A DNA stretch of 64,000 nucleotides from Pelomonas lactea (GTDB taxonomy: Bacteria > Pseudomonadota > Gammaproteobacteria > Burkholderiales > Burkholderiaceae_C), in assembly GCF_043555885.1 (NCBI RefSeq), contig NZ_JBIGHX010000012.1:1-64000 (forward strand). Reading direction: 5' to 3'. The notes below the pieces were generated by a model, which was not told where the DNA came from, ran no database searches, and worked only from the letters and a program-made list of their open reading frames with translations. Positions 43,180-52,389 of the stretch are shown piece after piece. Numbering within the stretch: the first letter of the stretch is position 1; each line of letters starts with the position of its first letter. The translations under genes were made by a program, and so were the position numbers.

Positions 43180-44442
43180 CTAACGCTTCTTCTTGTCGGG
43201 CGCCTGCGTCAGCGCCGACGCGGCGACGGCCAGTTCGTCCTTGCCCGGCCCGCGCTCGCCGCCGCGGCGGCCAGCCGCGAGGATGCGTGCCGCGGCCGAC
43301 GCGACCTTGGGCGACGTGCGCTCGCCGAGGCGCGCCGGGGCCGCCGCGCGGCGGTTGTCCAGCACGGCGGCGCGCAGCAGCAGCCGCTCGGGGTGGCCCT
43401 CCAGCTGGGCGAGGTAGAAGCTGGCCTCGGCGGAGCGCACCGGCTGGTCCTCCCAGCCCTCGATGAGCGCACGCGCGAAGCGGGCGCGGTTCAGCACCTC
43501 GTCCACGTACATGGGCACGGCCGGCACGGCGGCATGCAGCAGCGCCAGCTGCGCGGGCGTCAGCGGCAGCGTGGGCGGCAGCCACACGAAGGCGCCGGGC
43601 TTGGCCCCGCCCTGCAGCTCGGCCAGCAGCTGCGCGGCAAAGGCCTGCATCTCCACGGCCCAGGACTGCGGCCACATCGCGTCGCCGGTGCCGCCGGGCG
43701 GGGGGCTGAGGCGGCGGCGGGCGCTGTCGGTGTCTATCCACAGCGGCTCGGCGCTGGCGTTGATCTGCAGCAGCGCCAGCGGCAGCTCGTCGGCCGACAG
43801 CCCCGGCGCCGCCGCGCTGCTGCCGATACGCTGGCGCATCCACCAGCCCACGCGGCTGCCCTCGGGCACCGTGGCCAGCCCCTGGCCCGGCGACAGCAGC
43901 GCCACGGCCAGCTCGTTGCGCACCGAGGCCACGCCCAGCCCCGTCGGCGCCTGCACCTCCACCAGCCGCGCGCGCACGGCCGGCTGCTGCGTGCGCCGGT
44001 TGCAGGCCCCCACCTCGCCCAGCAACGTGGGCGCGCGGCCCTGGCCGCTCCAGGCGGGCGTCAGCGTCAGCAGGTAGACGCCGGCCAGCGGCTGGCCCTC
44101 GGCCAGGCTGGCCGCGCAGCCGCCGAAGCCGCTGAACGACGCGCCGCGGCCGGCGCTGCTGAGGTCCAGGTCCAGGTTGCCGATGGCGATGACGGCGCCC
44201 GATGGCGTGACGCCCAGCCCCGCGGCGATGCGCAGCACGCTGCCGGTGCCGCGTGAGACGGTGAGGCCCTCGGCCACGCCGCAGCCCATCAGCCGGGCCA
44301 GGCGGCGCTCGGCATCGTCGCGGGCGGCCTGCTCGCGGGTCAGGTCTTCGGCGCTGAGGAGGCGGCCGTTGAAGAAGAAGCTGCGCGGCTCGCCAGCCAC
44401 GCCGACGACCTGGTTGAGGCGGGCATTGAGCACGGTGGCCAT
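43180..44442 (-). CDS. eCIS fibre/baseplate-accessory protein (short)
   Basis: 420 residues. The first 110 residues contain FFFNGRLLSAEDLTREQAAR, MGCGVAEGLTVS and IAAGLGVTPSGAVIAIG. The same block order is found in the preceding 827-residue protein, and it resembles domains at the base of tail-fibre-like proteins in contractile systems. The rest is mixed alpha/beta, ending in a Lys/Arg-rich tail. There is no membrane segment. The likely place is the outside of the baseplate. It lies 4 bp after the longer fibre-type gene. Confidence 0.65.
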   Translation of the reverse strand: MATVLNARLNQVVGVAGEPRSFFFNGRLLSAEDLTREQAARDDAERRLARLMGCGVAEGLTVSRGTGSVLRIAAGLGVTPSGAVIAIGNLDLDLSSAGRGASFSGFGGCAASLAEGQPLAGVYLLTLTPAWSGQGRAPTLLGEVGACNRRTQQPAVRARLVEVQAPTGLGVASVRNELAVALLSPGQGLATVPEGSRVGWWMRQRIGSSAAAPGLSADELPLALLQINASAEPLWIDTDSARRRLSPPPGGTGDAMWPQSWAVEMQAFAAQLLAELQGGAKPGAFVWLPPTLPLTPAQLALLHAAVPAVPMYVDEVLNRARFARALIEGWEDQPVRSAEASFYLAQLEGHPERLLLRAAVLDNRRAAAPARLGERTSPKVASAAARILAAGRRGGERGPGKDELAVAASALTQAPDKKKR

Positions 44443-44446
44443 GGCA

Positions 44447-46930
44447 TCAGCTCCGGCCGATGACCAGCCAGCCCGGCACCGGCAGGCCGGCGGCCGAGAC
44501 CAGCGTCACGCTCTGCCCGCGCGCCACGGTGAGCGACGTGCCGTCGGTGCCCACCGTCACGCCGCGCACCGACAGCCGCTCGGCCGCCACGTTGCTGAGC
44601 ACCAGAATGTGGCCGTCGCCCAGCTCGTCCTTGCGCGGGTCGGGCAGGTCCAGCACGCCGGCCACGAGCACGGCCAGCACCATGTCGCCCGCGCGGTAGA
44701 CCAGCTCGTCGGGCTTAAGCACGTAGCGCATGGGCCAGCGGGTCACGTCGGCAGCCGGGGCGGCGCCGGCCGTCAGCACCAGCTGGCCGTCCTTCTTGCG
44801 CCAGCCCAGCATCGCGTCGGGCGCCTCGCTGCTGGGTGGCCGCGTCAGCGCCAGCGCAGCGAACGTGGGCGCGGCGGCGGTGTGCAGCGGCTGCACGCTG
44901 TCGATGGTGACGAGGCTGCCGTCCGTCACCGCCGTCAGGTTCGCGGGGCTGGCCGCGCCACCGGCCGCGACGACGCGCGTGGCCTCGCCGCCGCCGCTGG
45001 CGTCGACGGTGAGCCGCCAGCCGCCCGGGCCGGTCTCCGTGGGGCGCTGCTGCGTCAGCGCCAGCGACACGTTCTTGCCCGCCACCAGCGACGCGAGCAC
45101 ATAGTCCCCGCCCTCGCCGCGCACGGCCTGCGCCTTGGTCTCCACGCCCACCAGCACCTGCAGCTGGCGCGGACGCTGCTGCAGGCCGGTGCCGCCGTCC
45201 TCGATGCGCACCGGCGCCGGCTGGCCGGGCAGGTAGGCATAAGGCGGGCTGGACTTCTCAGCCAGCGCCTTTTCGTCGCCATCCCAGCCGCGCGCCGGGA
45301 CGACGACGCCCGTGTCGTCGGTGGCCAGCAGGCTGTTGTGCGGCGCGCCCAGCGTCAGCGTGCCGTCCACGGTGAGGCTGTCCTTCACCAACACGTCGCC
45401 ATCGACGCTGAGGTCGCCGGTCAGCGTGAGGCTGGCGAACGCGGGGCTGGCGCCGGGGCCGATGTCCTGGATGGTGTCGAGCCGGATGGACGGCGCGGCG
45501 CTGCTGTCGTCGACGACGATGTTGGTCGTGGTGCCCGATGGTTTGGGCACGGGCGCGCCCACGAGCCGGCCCAGCTCGAAGCGCGCCGGCACGGCCGGGC
45601 CCGCCGCGGCGCGGCCCACGAGCAGCTGACCGGTCTGCGGGCCCGTGGCCTGGCCGGTGCCGCCGTCGGCCACGGGGATGGGCTGCGTCATGCCGGGGCC
45701 GTAGTAGTCGGGCCCGCCGCCGCTGCCGCCACCCGGCCACTTGACGGCCGGCACGAGCTTGGCCTTGTTGCCGCTGCCGCCGTCGGTGGTGTCGGGCACG
45801 ATGTCGATGCGCGTCATCGCATGGTTGCGCGCGGCGAAGTCGGCCAGCAGGTCCTGCGCATGGTCCAGCTCGGGGTCGCCCTTGCCCAGCAGGTAGTGGG
45901 CCTCACGCGGCGCGTCCTGGCTGCCGTCGCGCAGCAGCCATTCCTGCAGCAGGCGCAGGTGCAGCAGCTGCGGCCGGCCCAGCATGCGCACGGCGCGCGT
46001 GCCGTCGGCGCCTGGCTTCACGTCGATGGCGGCCAGCAGCAGGGCCCGCTCGGCGGTGGGCTTGGCCTTGGGCACCGGGCCGTGGTGGGCCATGAAGTCG
46101 CTGCGCAGCAGCCGCGTCCAGACCTCGAACGCGGCGGCGTAGTAGGCGGCCAGCTCGGCGCGCGGGATCACCAGCTGCCGCGGCGGCGCCGGCAGCGCGG
46201 GCACGCTGCTGGGCGTGGGCAGCGCCGGTGTGGCCGCGGCCGGCTGGGGAACCGTGGGCGCGGCCAGGTTGTCGCCCCAGGCGGCCTCGATGGCGGCGCG
46301 CAGGCCCGTGTCCACGTCGGCCTGGAAGCTGGCCAGCGTCTGCCCGGCCGGCGCCGCAGGCCGCACCTTGATGCCGCGTATCCAAGCGACGACGGCGCGC
46401 AGCGCCAGGTCTTCGCTGGCGTTGGGTGGCGCCCAGGCGAAGTCCAGCGCGAAGCTGTCGACGATGCGCGCGTCGGCGCTCAGCTCGCTCTCGTCGCGGC
46501 AGGGCTCGCCGGGGATGGGCACCGGCGAGTCGCTGGCCTCGGCGAAGCGCAGCAGCACATAGGCCGTCTCGTTGAGCGCGGTGTCGGCGTCACGCGCCTT
46601 CTCGGCATCCAGCCAGGTCTGCAGGTTGGCGCACTGGTCGGTGGGCACGCCCACCAGGTGGCCGTCGGGCATCAGCGCCAGGCCGGCGGCCACGCGCACT
46701 TGCTGGCCTTCGCCCGGCGCCGGCTTGGGCGCGGTGACGCCCAGGCCGGTCAGCACGCCGTAGCCGATGGTCTCGCGCAGCGCGCGCTCGTCGCGGGCGG
46801 CGAGGTAGGCGTGCTCCTGGCGGAAGTCGTCCACGCCCAGCACCATGCCGAACGTGTAGTTGACGCGCTTGAGCGGGTCCAGCGCCGCGTCGGGCGCGGG
46901 GGTGAAGGCGGAGCCTGTGCAGCAACCCAT
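44447..46930 (-). CDS. eCIS tail-fibre-like protein
   Basis: 827 residues. The N-terminus (MGCCTGSAFTP) leads into a domain with NYTFGMVLGVDDFRQEHAYL, GYGVLTGLGV and VAAGLALMPDGHLVGVP, shared with the 420-residue neighbour. A Pro/Ala linker follows. The C-terminal half is repetitive and beta-rich in the manner of trimeric fibres: LTLTGDLSVDGDVLVKDSLT and VDGTLTLGAPHNSLLATDDT. Fibres of Afp/PVC-like particles decide which target cell is bound, so this protein is the best candidate for target choice. There is a 10-bp gap to the upstream gpI-like gene. Confidence 0.75.
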   Translation of the reverse strand: MGCCTGSAFTPAPDAALDPLKRVNYTFGMVLGVDDFRQEHAYLAARDERALRETIGYGVLTGLGVTAPKPAPGEGQQVRVAAGLALMPDGHLVGVPTDQCANLQTWLDAEKARDADTALNETAYVLLRFAEASDSPVPIPGEPCRDESELSADARIVDSFALDFAWAPPNASEDLALRAVVAWIRGIKVRPAAPAGQTLASFQADVDTGLRAAIEAAWGDNLAAPTVPQPAAATPALPTPSSVPALPAPPRQLVIPRAELAAYYAAAFEVWTRLLRSDFMAHHGPVPKAKPTAERALLLAAIDVKPGADGTRAVRMLGRPQLLHLRLLQEWLLRDGSQDAPREAHYLLGKGDPELDHAQDLLADFAARNHAMTRIDIVPDTTDGGSGNKAKLVPAVKWPGGGSGGGPDYYGPGMTQPIPVADGGTGQATGPQTGQLLVGRAAAGPAVPARFELGRLVGAPVPKPSGTTTNIVVDDSSAAPSIRLDTIQDIGPGASPAFASLTLTGDLSVDGDVLVKDSLTVDGTLTLGAPHNSLLATDDTGVVVPARGWDGDEKALAEKSSPPYAYLPGQPAPVRIEDGGTGLQQRPRQLQVLVGVETKAQAVRGEGGDYVLASLVAGKNVSLALTQQRPTETGPGGWRLTVDASGGGEATRVVAAGGAASPANLTAVTDGSLVTIDSVQPLHTAAAPTFAALALTRPPSSEAPDAMLGWRKKDGQLVLTAGAAPAADVTRWPMRYVLKPDELVYRAGDMVLAVLVAGVLDLPDPRKDELGDGHILVLSNVAAERLSVRGVTVGTDGTSLTVARGQSVTLVSAAGLPVPGWLVIGRS

Positions 46931-46940
46931 GTCGGTCTCC

Positions 46941-49676
46941 CTATCGGTCCAGCCCCACGCGGTCGCGTGGCGGCAGGGGTCGTGGATGTGTCAGCTGGCC
47001 GCCGCCCAGGTCGCGCTCGCCGAGCACGAACGGGGGCCAGATGGAGTCGGTCGTCAGCGCCGCCAGCTCGGGCCGCCGCAGCAGGCCCAGCTCCAGCCGC
47101 GTGTCGTGGCCCAGCCGCGCCTCGCCGACGCGGAACAGCTCGAAGCCGAAGCGGATCTCGGCCACCGTGTGGGCCGGCTTGTCCCGCGCGACGGCGCGCT
47201 CGACGGCGGCGCGGCGGCGGGCCAGTTCGTCGAAGTCCAGCCGCGCGGTGTCGGCCGGCAGCGGCAGCACGACGCGAAAGCGATGCGCGGGCGTCAGCGC
47301 CCGCACGATCTGCGCCTCGAAGCGCCACCAGTCGGCCAGCGCCGCCGACCCGGCCGGCAGCCCCAGCGGGCTGGGGATGCGGTCGAAGCCGCGCCAGCCG
47401 GTGCCCCAGGCCGCGTTCAACAGCGAGATGCGGCGCCAGCGGCGGGCCAGATAGTCCTGCCAGCGCTGGCGCAGCGGCGCGCAGGGCTGGGTGGCGACGA
47501 GGTAGTCGTCAAAGTCCTCGCTGCGCGGGCGGGGCTCGTCGTCGGGCACGTCTGCCAGGCGCGCGGGCACCAGCAGCGCCGCCTCCTCGCGCGCGGCGCG
47601 TGGCACGAAGCCCAGCGCCTGCTGCAGTCGCGCCGGGTCGGCCAGCAGGCTGTCGTCACCGCCCAGCCGCTCCAGCAGCGCCGCCCGGCCCTGCGCGGGC
47701 CGCCAGGCACCCGCCGGCAACGGCGGCGCCAGGCCGAACAGCTCCTGCAGCCGCACGCCATGCAGCCGGTCCGGCAGCGCCTCGGGCGCGGCCAGCCAGG
47801 GTTCGGCGTCGACATCGTCCGGCTCCCAGGCCAGCGTGGCGGCCAGCAGCAGCCCCGGCACGGTGCCGCGCCGCGCCTGCACGCCAAACGCATGACGCAG
47901 GAGTGCGCGCCGGCGCGCCGGGCCGGTGGAACCGTCGAACACGACGGCCAGCCAGCCGGCCAGCCACTCCAGCGTCTCGCGCGGCGCGGTGCGCGCGTCC
48001 AGCAGCAGCTGCGCGGCGGCGATGCGGTCCTCCCAGCGTGTCAGCTCGCCCTCGAACAAGGCCAGGAAGCGCTCGGTGAACGCGCTGCTGGCCGCGTCGG
48101 CCCGGTAGACGGTCGGCAGGTAGTGCTGCAGGTAGCTGAAACGCGGATACCAGGCGCGCAGCGCGGCCAGGCCGGGGCTTTGCTGGCCGTCGCTGGCGGC
48201 CTGCACGCGCAATTGCAGGTAGCGGCCGGTGGCGGCCTGCAGCAGGCAGGTCAGCGTCTGCACTTCCTTGCAGGCGCCCGGGGAAGGCTCGCGCCAGGGC
48301 AGCTCGGGGCCGCCCGGGTGCGGCAGCAGCGCGGGCTCGTCGCGCCAGGGCTGCAGCGCGAGGCCGTCGGGCGTGTCGGCGGCGCGGCTTTGCAGCGTGA
48401 CCGAGCTGCCGGGCGGGCGGCGCGCGTCCAGCGCGACGCGGTGCCACACGCAGCCGGGCGTGGCGCTGTCCCACACAGGGCCATCCAGCACGCCGTCGCG
48501 CTCGCAGCGCGGGCGCGGCAGCGTCAGCAGCGGCAGCCAGCGGTCGGCGCCGAAGTAGAAGGCGCGCGCCGACGGGAAGCGGTGCAGCACCTGGCCCGGC
48601 GCCAGGCTGGCGAAGCCGCCGGCCGCGTAGCGGCGCAGCGGGATGAAGTCGCGCTGCAGCGTGAAGCGCCACTCGCCGCCCGCGGCCTCGGGCGCCATTG
48701 CCCGGAAGCGGAAGGCCTGGTCGCCGCTCGCGGCGAGCAGCAGCACGCTGAAGCCGCTGGCATCGGGGTCCGCCGGCCACTCGACGGCCAGCGTGCGCCG
48801 GGACAGCTGCGGCAGCACGCCGCCGGCCGTCGCGTCGCGGATCTGCGCCTCCAGCGGCCCCACCTCGTTGCCGGCCACGCCAGTCCAGTCGACGACGGCC
48901 AGGTGGCGGCGGTCGCCGCGGTCGCGCAGCACGAGGAAGCGATCGCCGGGCAGCGCCGCGACGGCGGTGGCGTCCGCCCCCAGCGCGAGCCGGCACGGGG
49001 GCGGCGGCGGTTCCGCGTCTGCCGCGGGCTCGGGCCGGAACGCCGACGGGCTGACGACGCGCGGCACGCAGGGGCGCAGGTCGGGGCCCAGGCGGTGCAA
49101 CGCGCGGTCCACGTCGAACAGCGCGACGCCACCGTCTGCCAGCGCCAGCAGCGCGCGCGGCTCGGGCATGTCGGCCCAGGGCTGCGGCAGCGGCGGGCCG
49201 CCGCCGTGCAGGTCGAAGATCAACAGCCCGCCGGCGGCCCGGCTGGCGACGACGAGATAGTGGCCGGTCGTCACCGTCAGCGCCTCCAGCACCCACGGCG
49301 GCGGCGGCGCGGCGGGCGCGCAGGGGCCGAACGCGCCGGGGTCGGGCGGCGCTGGCGACGGCTCGGGCAGCGGCCAGAAGTCGGTCAGCGTGCCGCTGCC
49401 GCTGGACCACACGCGGATGGCCGTGCCGTCGGCGCTCAGCGAGTAGAGGTTGCCGTAGGCGTCGAAGGCGCCGCCGGCGTGCGACGTGGGCTCGTCCAGC
49501 GCCTGCGCGGTGCCGGCCTTGAACTCGAACAGCAGCGGCTTGAGCACCAGCTGCCCCAGCGCGTCGGCCTGCGCGGCGTCGTCGGGCAGCCAGTCCCAGT
49601 GCGCGTCCGGCGTGGCGCGCGCGGTCCAGTCCGCCCGCGTGACGAGGGCGTGGAAGCGGCTGCCGTTGGCGTCCAT
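46941..49676 (-). CDS. eCIS baseplate gpI-like protein with N-terminal propeller-like region
   Basis: 911 residues. The N-terminal 480 or so residues repeat short beta blades: FDAYGNLYSLSADGTAIRVW, GHYLVVASRAAGGLLIFDLH and LLALADGGVALFDVDRALHR. Residues about 510-640 form the phage tail protein I domain: LQHYLPTVYRADAASSAFTE, LFEGELTRWEDRIAAAQLLL and PRETLEWLAGWLAVVFDGST. The tail region (to 911) is charged and helical. gpI-type proteins link the baseplate wedge to the fibres, and fibre-type genes follow directly. The gene overlaps the stop of the baseplate J gene by 1 bp (TGATG). Confidence 0.8.
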   Translation of the reverse strand: MDANGSRFHALVTRADWTARATPDAHWDWLPDDAAQADALGQLVLKPLLFEFKAGTAQALDEPTSHAGGAFDAYGNLYSLSADGTAIRVWSSGSGTLTDFWPLPEPSPAPPDPGAFGPCAPAAPPPPWVLEALTVTTGHYLVVASRAAGGLLIFDLHGGGPPLPQPWADMPEPRALLALADGGVALFDVDRALHRLGPDLRPCVPRVVSPSAFRPEPAADAEPPPPPCRLALGADATAVAALPGDRFLVLRDRGDRRHLAVVDWTGVAGNEVGPLEAQIRDATAGGVLPQLSRRTLAVEWPADPDASGFSVLLLAASGDQAFRFRAMAPEAAGGEWRFTLQRDFIPLRRYAAGGFASLAPGQVLHRFPSARAFYFGADRWLPLLTLPRPRCERDGVLDGPVWDSATPGCVWHRVALDARRPPGSSVTLQSRAADTPDGLALQPWRDEPALLPHPGGPELPWREPSPGACKEVQTLTCLLQAATGRYLQLRVQAASDGQQSPGLAALRAWYPRFSYLQHYLPTVYRADAASSAFTERFLALFEGELTRWEDRIAAAQLLLDARTAPRETLEWLAGWLAVVFDGSTGPARRRALLRHAFGVQARRGTVPGLLLAATLAWEPDDVDAEPWLAAPEALPDRLHGVRLQELFGLAPPLPAGAWRPAQGRAALLERLGGDDSLLADPARLQQALGFVPRAAREEAALLVPARLADVPDDEPRPRSEDFDDYLVATQPCAPLRQRWQDYLARRWRRISLLNAAWGTGWRGFDRIPSPLGLPAGSAALADWWRFEAQIVRALTPAHRFRVVLPLPADTARLDFDELARRRAAVERAVARDKPAHTVAEIRFGFELFRVGEARLGHDTRLELGLLRRPELAALTTDSIWPPFVLGERDLGGGQLTHPRPLPPRDRVGLDR

Positions 49677-51871
49677 CAGCAGCTCTCCGGCACGCGCGGC
49701 ACGGGCAGGCGCAGCGCCGGCGGCACGCCGGCGCCATCGTCACCGCCGCTGCTGCCGCTGCCCTGCCCCATCAGGTCGGACAGCGGCACGGGGTCGCCCA
49801 GCGACACCGACAGCCCGGCGATCAGCGGCAGCTGCAGGCCCGCCAGCGGCACGCTGTCGCGCTGCGCGCCGTTGGCGTCGCCCAGCAGCAGGCCCGTCAC
49901 GCCCAGCACGCCGTCCACGCGGGCCGCCACGGTGGCCAGCTCCAGCGCGGCCACGGCCTTGAACAGCGGCCAGCCGGTGGCGCTGCCGGCGCCGGGCAGC
50001 GGTGCAAGGAAGGCCTTCAGCGCCGCCTTCACGCGCTCGCGCACCTCGGCCACGCCCTGGCCGGCGTGCAGCTCGATGCCGACGCTGATCCACAGCCCCG
50101 TGTAGACGGGCCCGCGCAGCAGCACCTCGCAGGTGACGAGGCGGCGCGGCGCGAGGTGGCTGCAGATGGCGTCGATGAAGTCGGCGTTGGGCAGCGGGTA
50201 GTCGGGGCGGCGCGGGTCCAGCCGCGGGATGACCAGGCAGGTGACGACGCCCGGCTGGTCGCCCGGCAGGCCCGGCGACAGCTCGGGGTGCCAGGCCGGC
50301 AGCACATCCACACGGCCCACGTCGGCCTGCGGTGTCTCGCGGACGATGGCGTCGAAGTCGTCGGCGCTGACGGCGCGGTCGCGGTGGCGCAGCACCAGCG
50401 GGATGCGCTTCTCACCGTCCGCGGCGCTCTCGGCGTCCAGGCCGCCTTCGGCCGGCCGCGGGTTGGCGACCTTCACGCCGGCCGGCAGCGTGGGCCCCAG
50501 CTTGATGGCGCCGGCGGCCACGTTGCCGGCCGCGCCCGAGGCCCAGTCGAAGCGCACCGCGATCTCGGCGCCGGCCGCGGGCCGCGCGCCGCGTGCGCCG
50601 TCGCCGAAGCGGATCTCGCCGCTCTCGGCATCCAGCGCGAAGACGTTCGCACCGGGCTGGCCCTCGGCGGGCGCGGCTTCCAGCTCGTCGGTCAGCGCCC
50701 AGGGCTGGCCGGCCACCCACAGCTGCAGGCCGTCGGCCAGCACCTGGCCGTGGCTGAGGCGGCGGCGCTGCTCGGGCGAGCCGTCGCCCGGCGCCAGCAG
50801 CTCGCGGCTGACGCGGCTGCGCTGCCGCGCCACGGCGCAGTGCGCGCCCGCCCAGGCCAGCCGCACGCCGGCCGTGGCCAGGCCGTCGATGCGCAGCCAG
50901 GTGACCAGCCGCGCGGCCATCGCCTCGTCGGTGAGCTGCGGCGGCAGCTCGCCCACGCCGGCTTCCAGCGGCTCGGCCTCGGCCCAGGTGCCGATGGCGC
51001 TGGCCGCCACCGGCAGCGTGACCTGCAGGATGCCGGCCTGCTCGGGGAAGCCGGCCGGCGCGATGGCGTCCAGCCGCACGTACTCGCCCGGCGTGCCGCG
51101 GCCCTGGTCGTCGGCCTTGGGCAGGAAGGCCTTCAGCGCGGGCGGCGGCAGCGCCGGCAGGCCGGGCTGCAGGCGCCCGCGCGTGTCGGGCGGCTGCGGC
51201 ACCAGGCCGATGGACAGCGTGCGACCGGCCAGTTGCTCGCGGGCCTGGGCCTTGTCGGCCGCGGTGGCCTTGGGCGGCACCAGCAACGCGATCCACAACG
51301 CACCATCCACCGTCTCGGCGCCGACGTCCAGGGCCTGGGCCAGGTCGGCCAGCTGCACGCTGTCGTACAGCACGGGCTGCACGTCGGCGTCGCTGCCGGC
51401 GAAGTCGCGGCCGGTGGCCTCGTAGAGCTGGCGGTAGTAGTCCAGCAGCGCGGGGTCGGGCGTGCCGACGGTGCGCTTGAAGACGACCAGGCCGGTGACC
51501 GGCGGCAGGTCCAGGCCGGTGTCGGTCAGGAAGGGCACGGCGCCGGCCAGCAGCGGCAGGCCCGAAGGCAGCGGCAGCGTCTGGCGGTCGCCGCCCTCAT
51601 GGCTGAACTGCACCAGCGCACGCGCCGGCTGCGCGGGCCGCAGGCCGATGCCCAGCAGCTGCAGGAACTTGAGCCGGTTGCGCTCGGGGATGAGGTTGGC
51701 GCGGTACAGCAGGCTCTCGGCCATGAAGGCAAAGAGCTCGACGAGCGTGACGCCCGGGTCGCTGGGGCCCGTGTGCGTCCACTCGGGCGCGTGGACGGCG
51801 GCCAGCGCGAGGGTGTCGCGCACCAGCGCGGCGTGGTCGCGGTCGTCGATGGCGGGGAGCTGGATGGGCAT
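49676..51871 (-). CDS. eCIS baseplate J-like assembly protein
   Basis: 731 residues of the baseplate J/gp47 (T4 gp6-like, Afp11-like) family. The N-terminus has APEWTHTGPSDPGVTLVELF and LLYRANLIPERNRLKFLQLL, typical of the large eCIS form. The middle carries QPWALTDELEAAPAEGQPGA and FALDAESGEIRFGDGARGAR, and the C-terminal part DRAVSADDFDAIVRETPQAD and GLWISVGIELHAGQGVAEV. It builds the wedge ring around the hub. Its ATG follows repeat copy B with no clear Shine-Dalgarno sequence, although upstream genes of the same operon do not share this feature. Confidence 0.92.
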   Translation of the reverse strand: MPIQLPAIDDRDHAALVRDTLALAAVHAPEWTHTGPSDPGVTLVELFAFMAESLLYRANLIPERNRLKFLQLLGIGLRPAQPARALVQFSHEGGDRQTLPLPSGLPLLAGAVPFLTDTGLDLPPVTGLVVFKRTVGTPDPALLDYYRQLYEATGRDFAGSDADVQPVLYDSVQLADLAQALDVGAETVDGALWIALLVPPKATAADKAQAREQLAGRTLSIGLVPQPPDTRGRLQPGLPALPPPALKAFLPKADDQGRGTPGEYVRLDAIAPAGFPEQAGILQVTLPVAASAIGTWAEAEPLEAGVGELPPQLTDEAMAARLVTWLRIDGLATAGVRLAWAGAHCAVARQRSRVSRELLAPGDGSPEQRRRLSHGQVLADGLQLWVAGQPWALTDELEAAPAEGQPGANVFALDAESGEIRFGDGARGARPAAGAEIAVRFDWASGAAGNVAAGAIKLGPTLPAGVKVANPRPAEGGLDAESAADGEKRIPLVLRHRDRAVSADDFDAIVRETPQADVGRVDVLPAWHPELSPGLPGDQPGVVTCLVIPRLDPRRPDYPLPNADFIDAICSHLAPRRLVTCEVLLRGPVYTGLWISVGIELHAGQGVAEVRERVKAALKAFLAPLPGAGSATGWPLFKAVAALELATVAARVDGVLGVTGLLLGDANGAQRDSVPLAGLQLPLIAGLSVSLGDPVPLSDLMGQGSGSSGGDDGAGVPPALRLPVPRVPESC

Positions 51872-51950
51872 TTCAGCGCCCGCCCGGCCGCCCGAAGGGC
51901 GATGGCGCCCCCTCGGGGGGCAGTGAACGAAGTGAGCGTGGGGGCTTCAT
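51872..51950 (-). repeat. Dispersed start-codon-abutting repeat, copy B
   Basis: In gene sense: CCCCCACGCTCACTTCGTTC, ACTGCCCCCCGAGGGGGCGC, a CGCCC-TTC-GGGCG hairpin, then GGCCGGGCGGGCGCTGAA and the ATG of the baseplate J gene. It is the cleanest copy in the window and has two hairpins. Confidence 0.85.
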
Positions 51951-51954
51951 CTGT

Positions 51955-52353
51955 TTACCTCCCCTGGACCGGGATGCTGAGGCTCATGCGGCCCGCCTGC
52001 GCGGTGGCGACGAGGGTGAAGCTGAGCTCGGCGATGGCCGCCTCGGGGTCGGCCGGGTCGGCCTGCACCTTGACGGCCTCGACCTGCACGCGCGGCTCCC
52101 ACCTGGCGAGCTGGCGGCGGATGACTTCCTCGATGGCACGCCAGGTGGCCGTCGTGTTGGGCTCGAACAGGAAGCGCTCCAGCCCGGCGCCGTAGCCGGG
52201 GCGGCGCAGGCGTTCGCCCTGGGCGGTCAGCAGCAGGAGGCGGATGGATTCGCGCACATTGGCCTCGCCGGCGCTCCACGCGAGGCGGCCTTCGGGCGTG
52301 ACCCGCAGCGGGAACGCCACGCCACGGCCGTAGAGGGCGGCTTCGTCTCTCAT
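51955..52353 (-). CDS. eCIS baseplate wedge protein (GPW/gp25 family)
   Basis: 132 residues. The gp25-like fold is clear: GVAFPLRVTPEGRLAWSAGE, NVRESIRLLLLTAQGERLRR, PGYGAGLERFLFEPNTTATW with the conserved EPN, and a C-terminal strand. gp25 nucleates sheath assembly on the wedge, as TssE does in type VI systems. The gene is preceded in the reading direction by the long inverted-repeat pair and followed by repeat copy B, so its expression level may be set apart from its neighbours. Confidence 0.93.
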   Translation of the reverse strand: MRDEAALYGRGVAFPLRVTPEGRLAWSAGEANVRESIRLLLLTAQGERLRRPGYGAGLERFLFEPNTTATWRAIEEVIRRQLARWEPRVQVEAVKVQADPADPEAAIAELSFTLVATAQAGRMSLSIPVQGR

Positions 52354-52389
52354 TGGTCGCCCCTCGTTGCAGTTGGTTGTTGGCCATGG

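Noticed and set aside
44177..48079. A 1300-codon open frame on the plus strand, and similar long plus-strand frames at 46860-50105, 21886-23361 and 706-1827.
   Set aside because: They lie opposite well-supported minus-strand genes and are rich in Arg, Ala, His and Gln repeats, which is typical antisense composition in GC-rich genomes.
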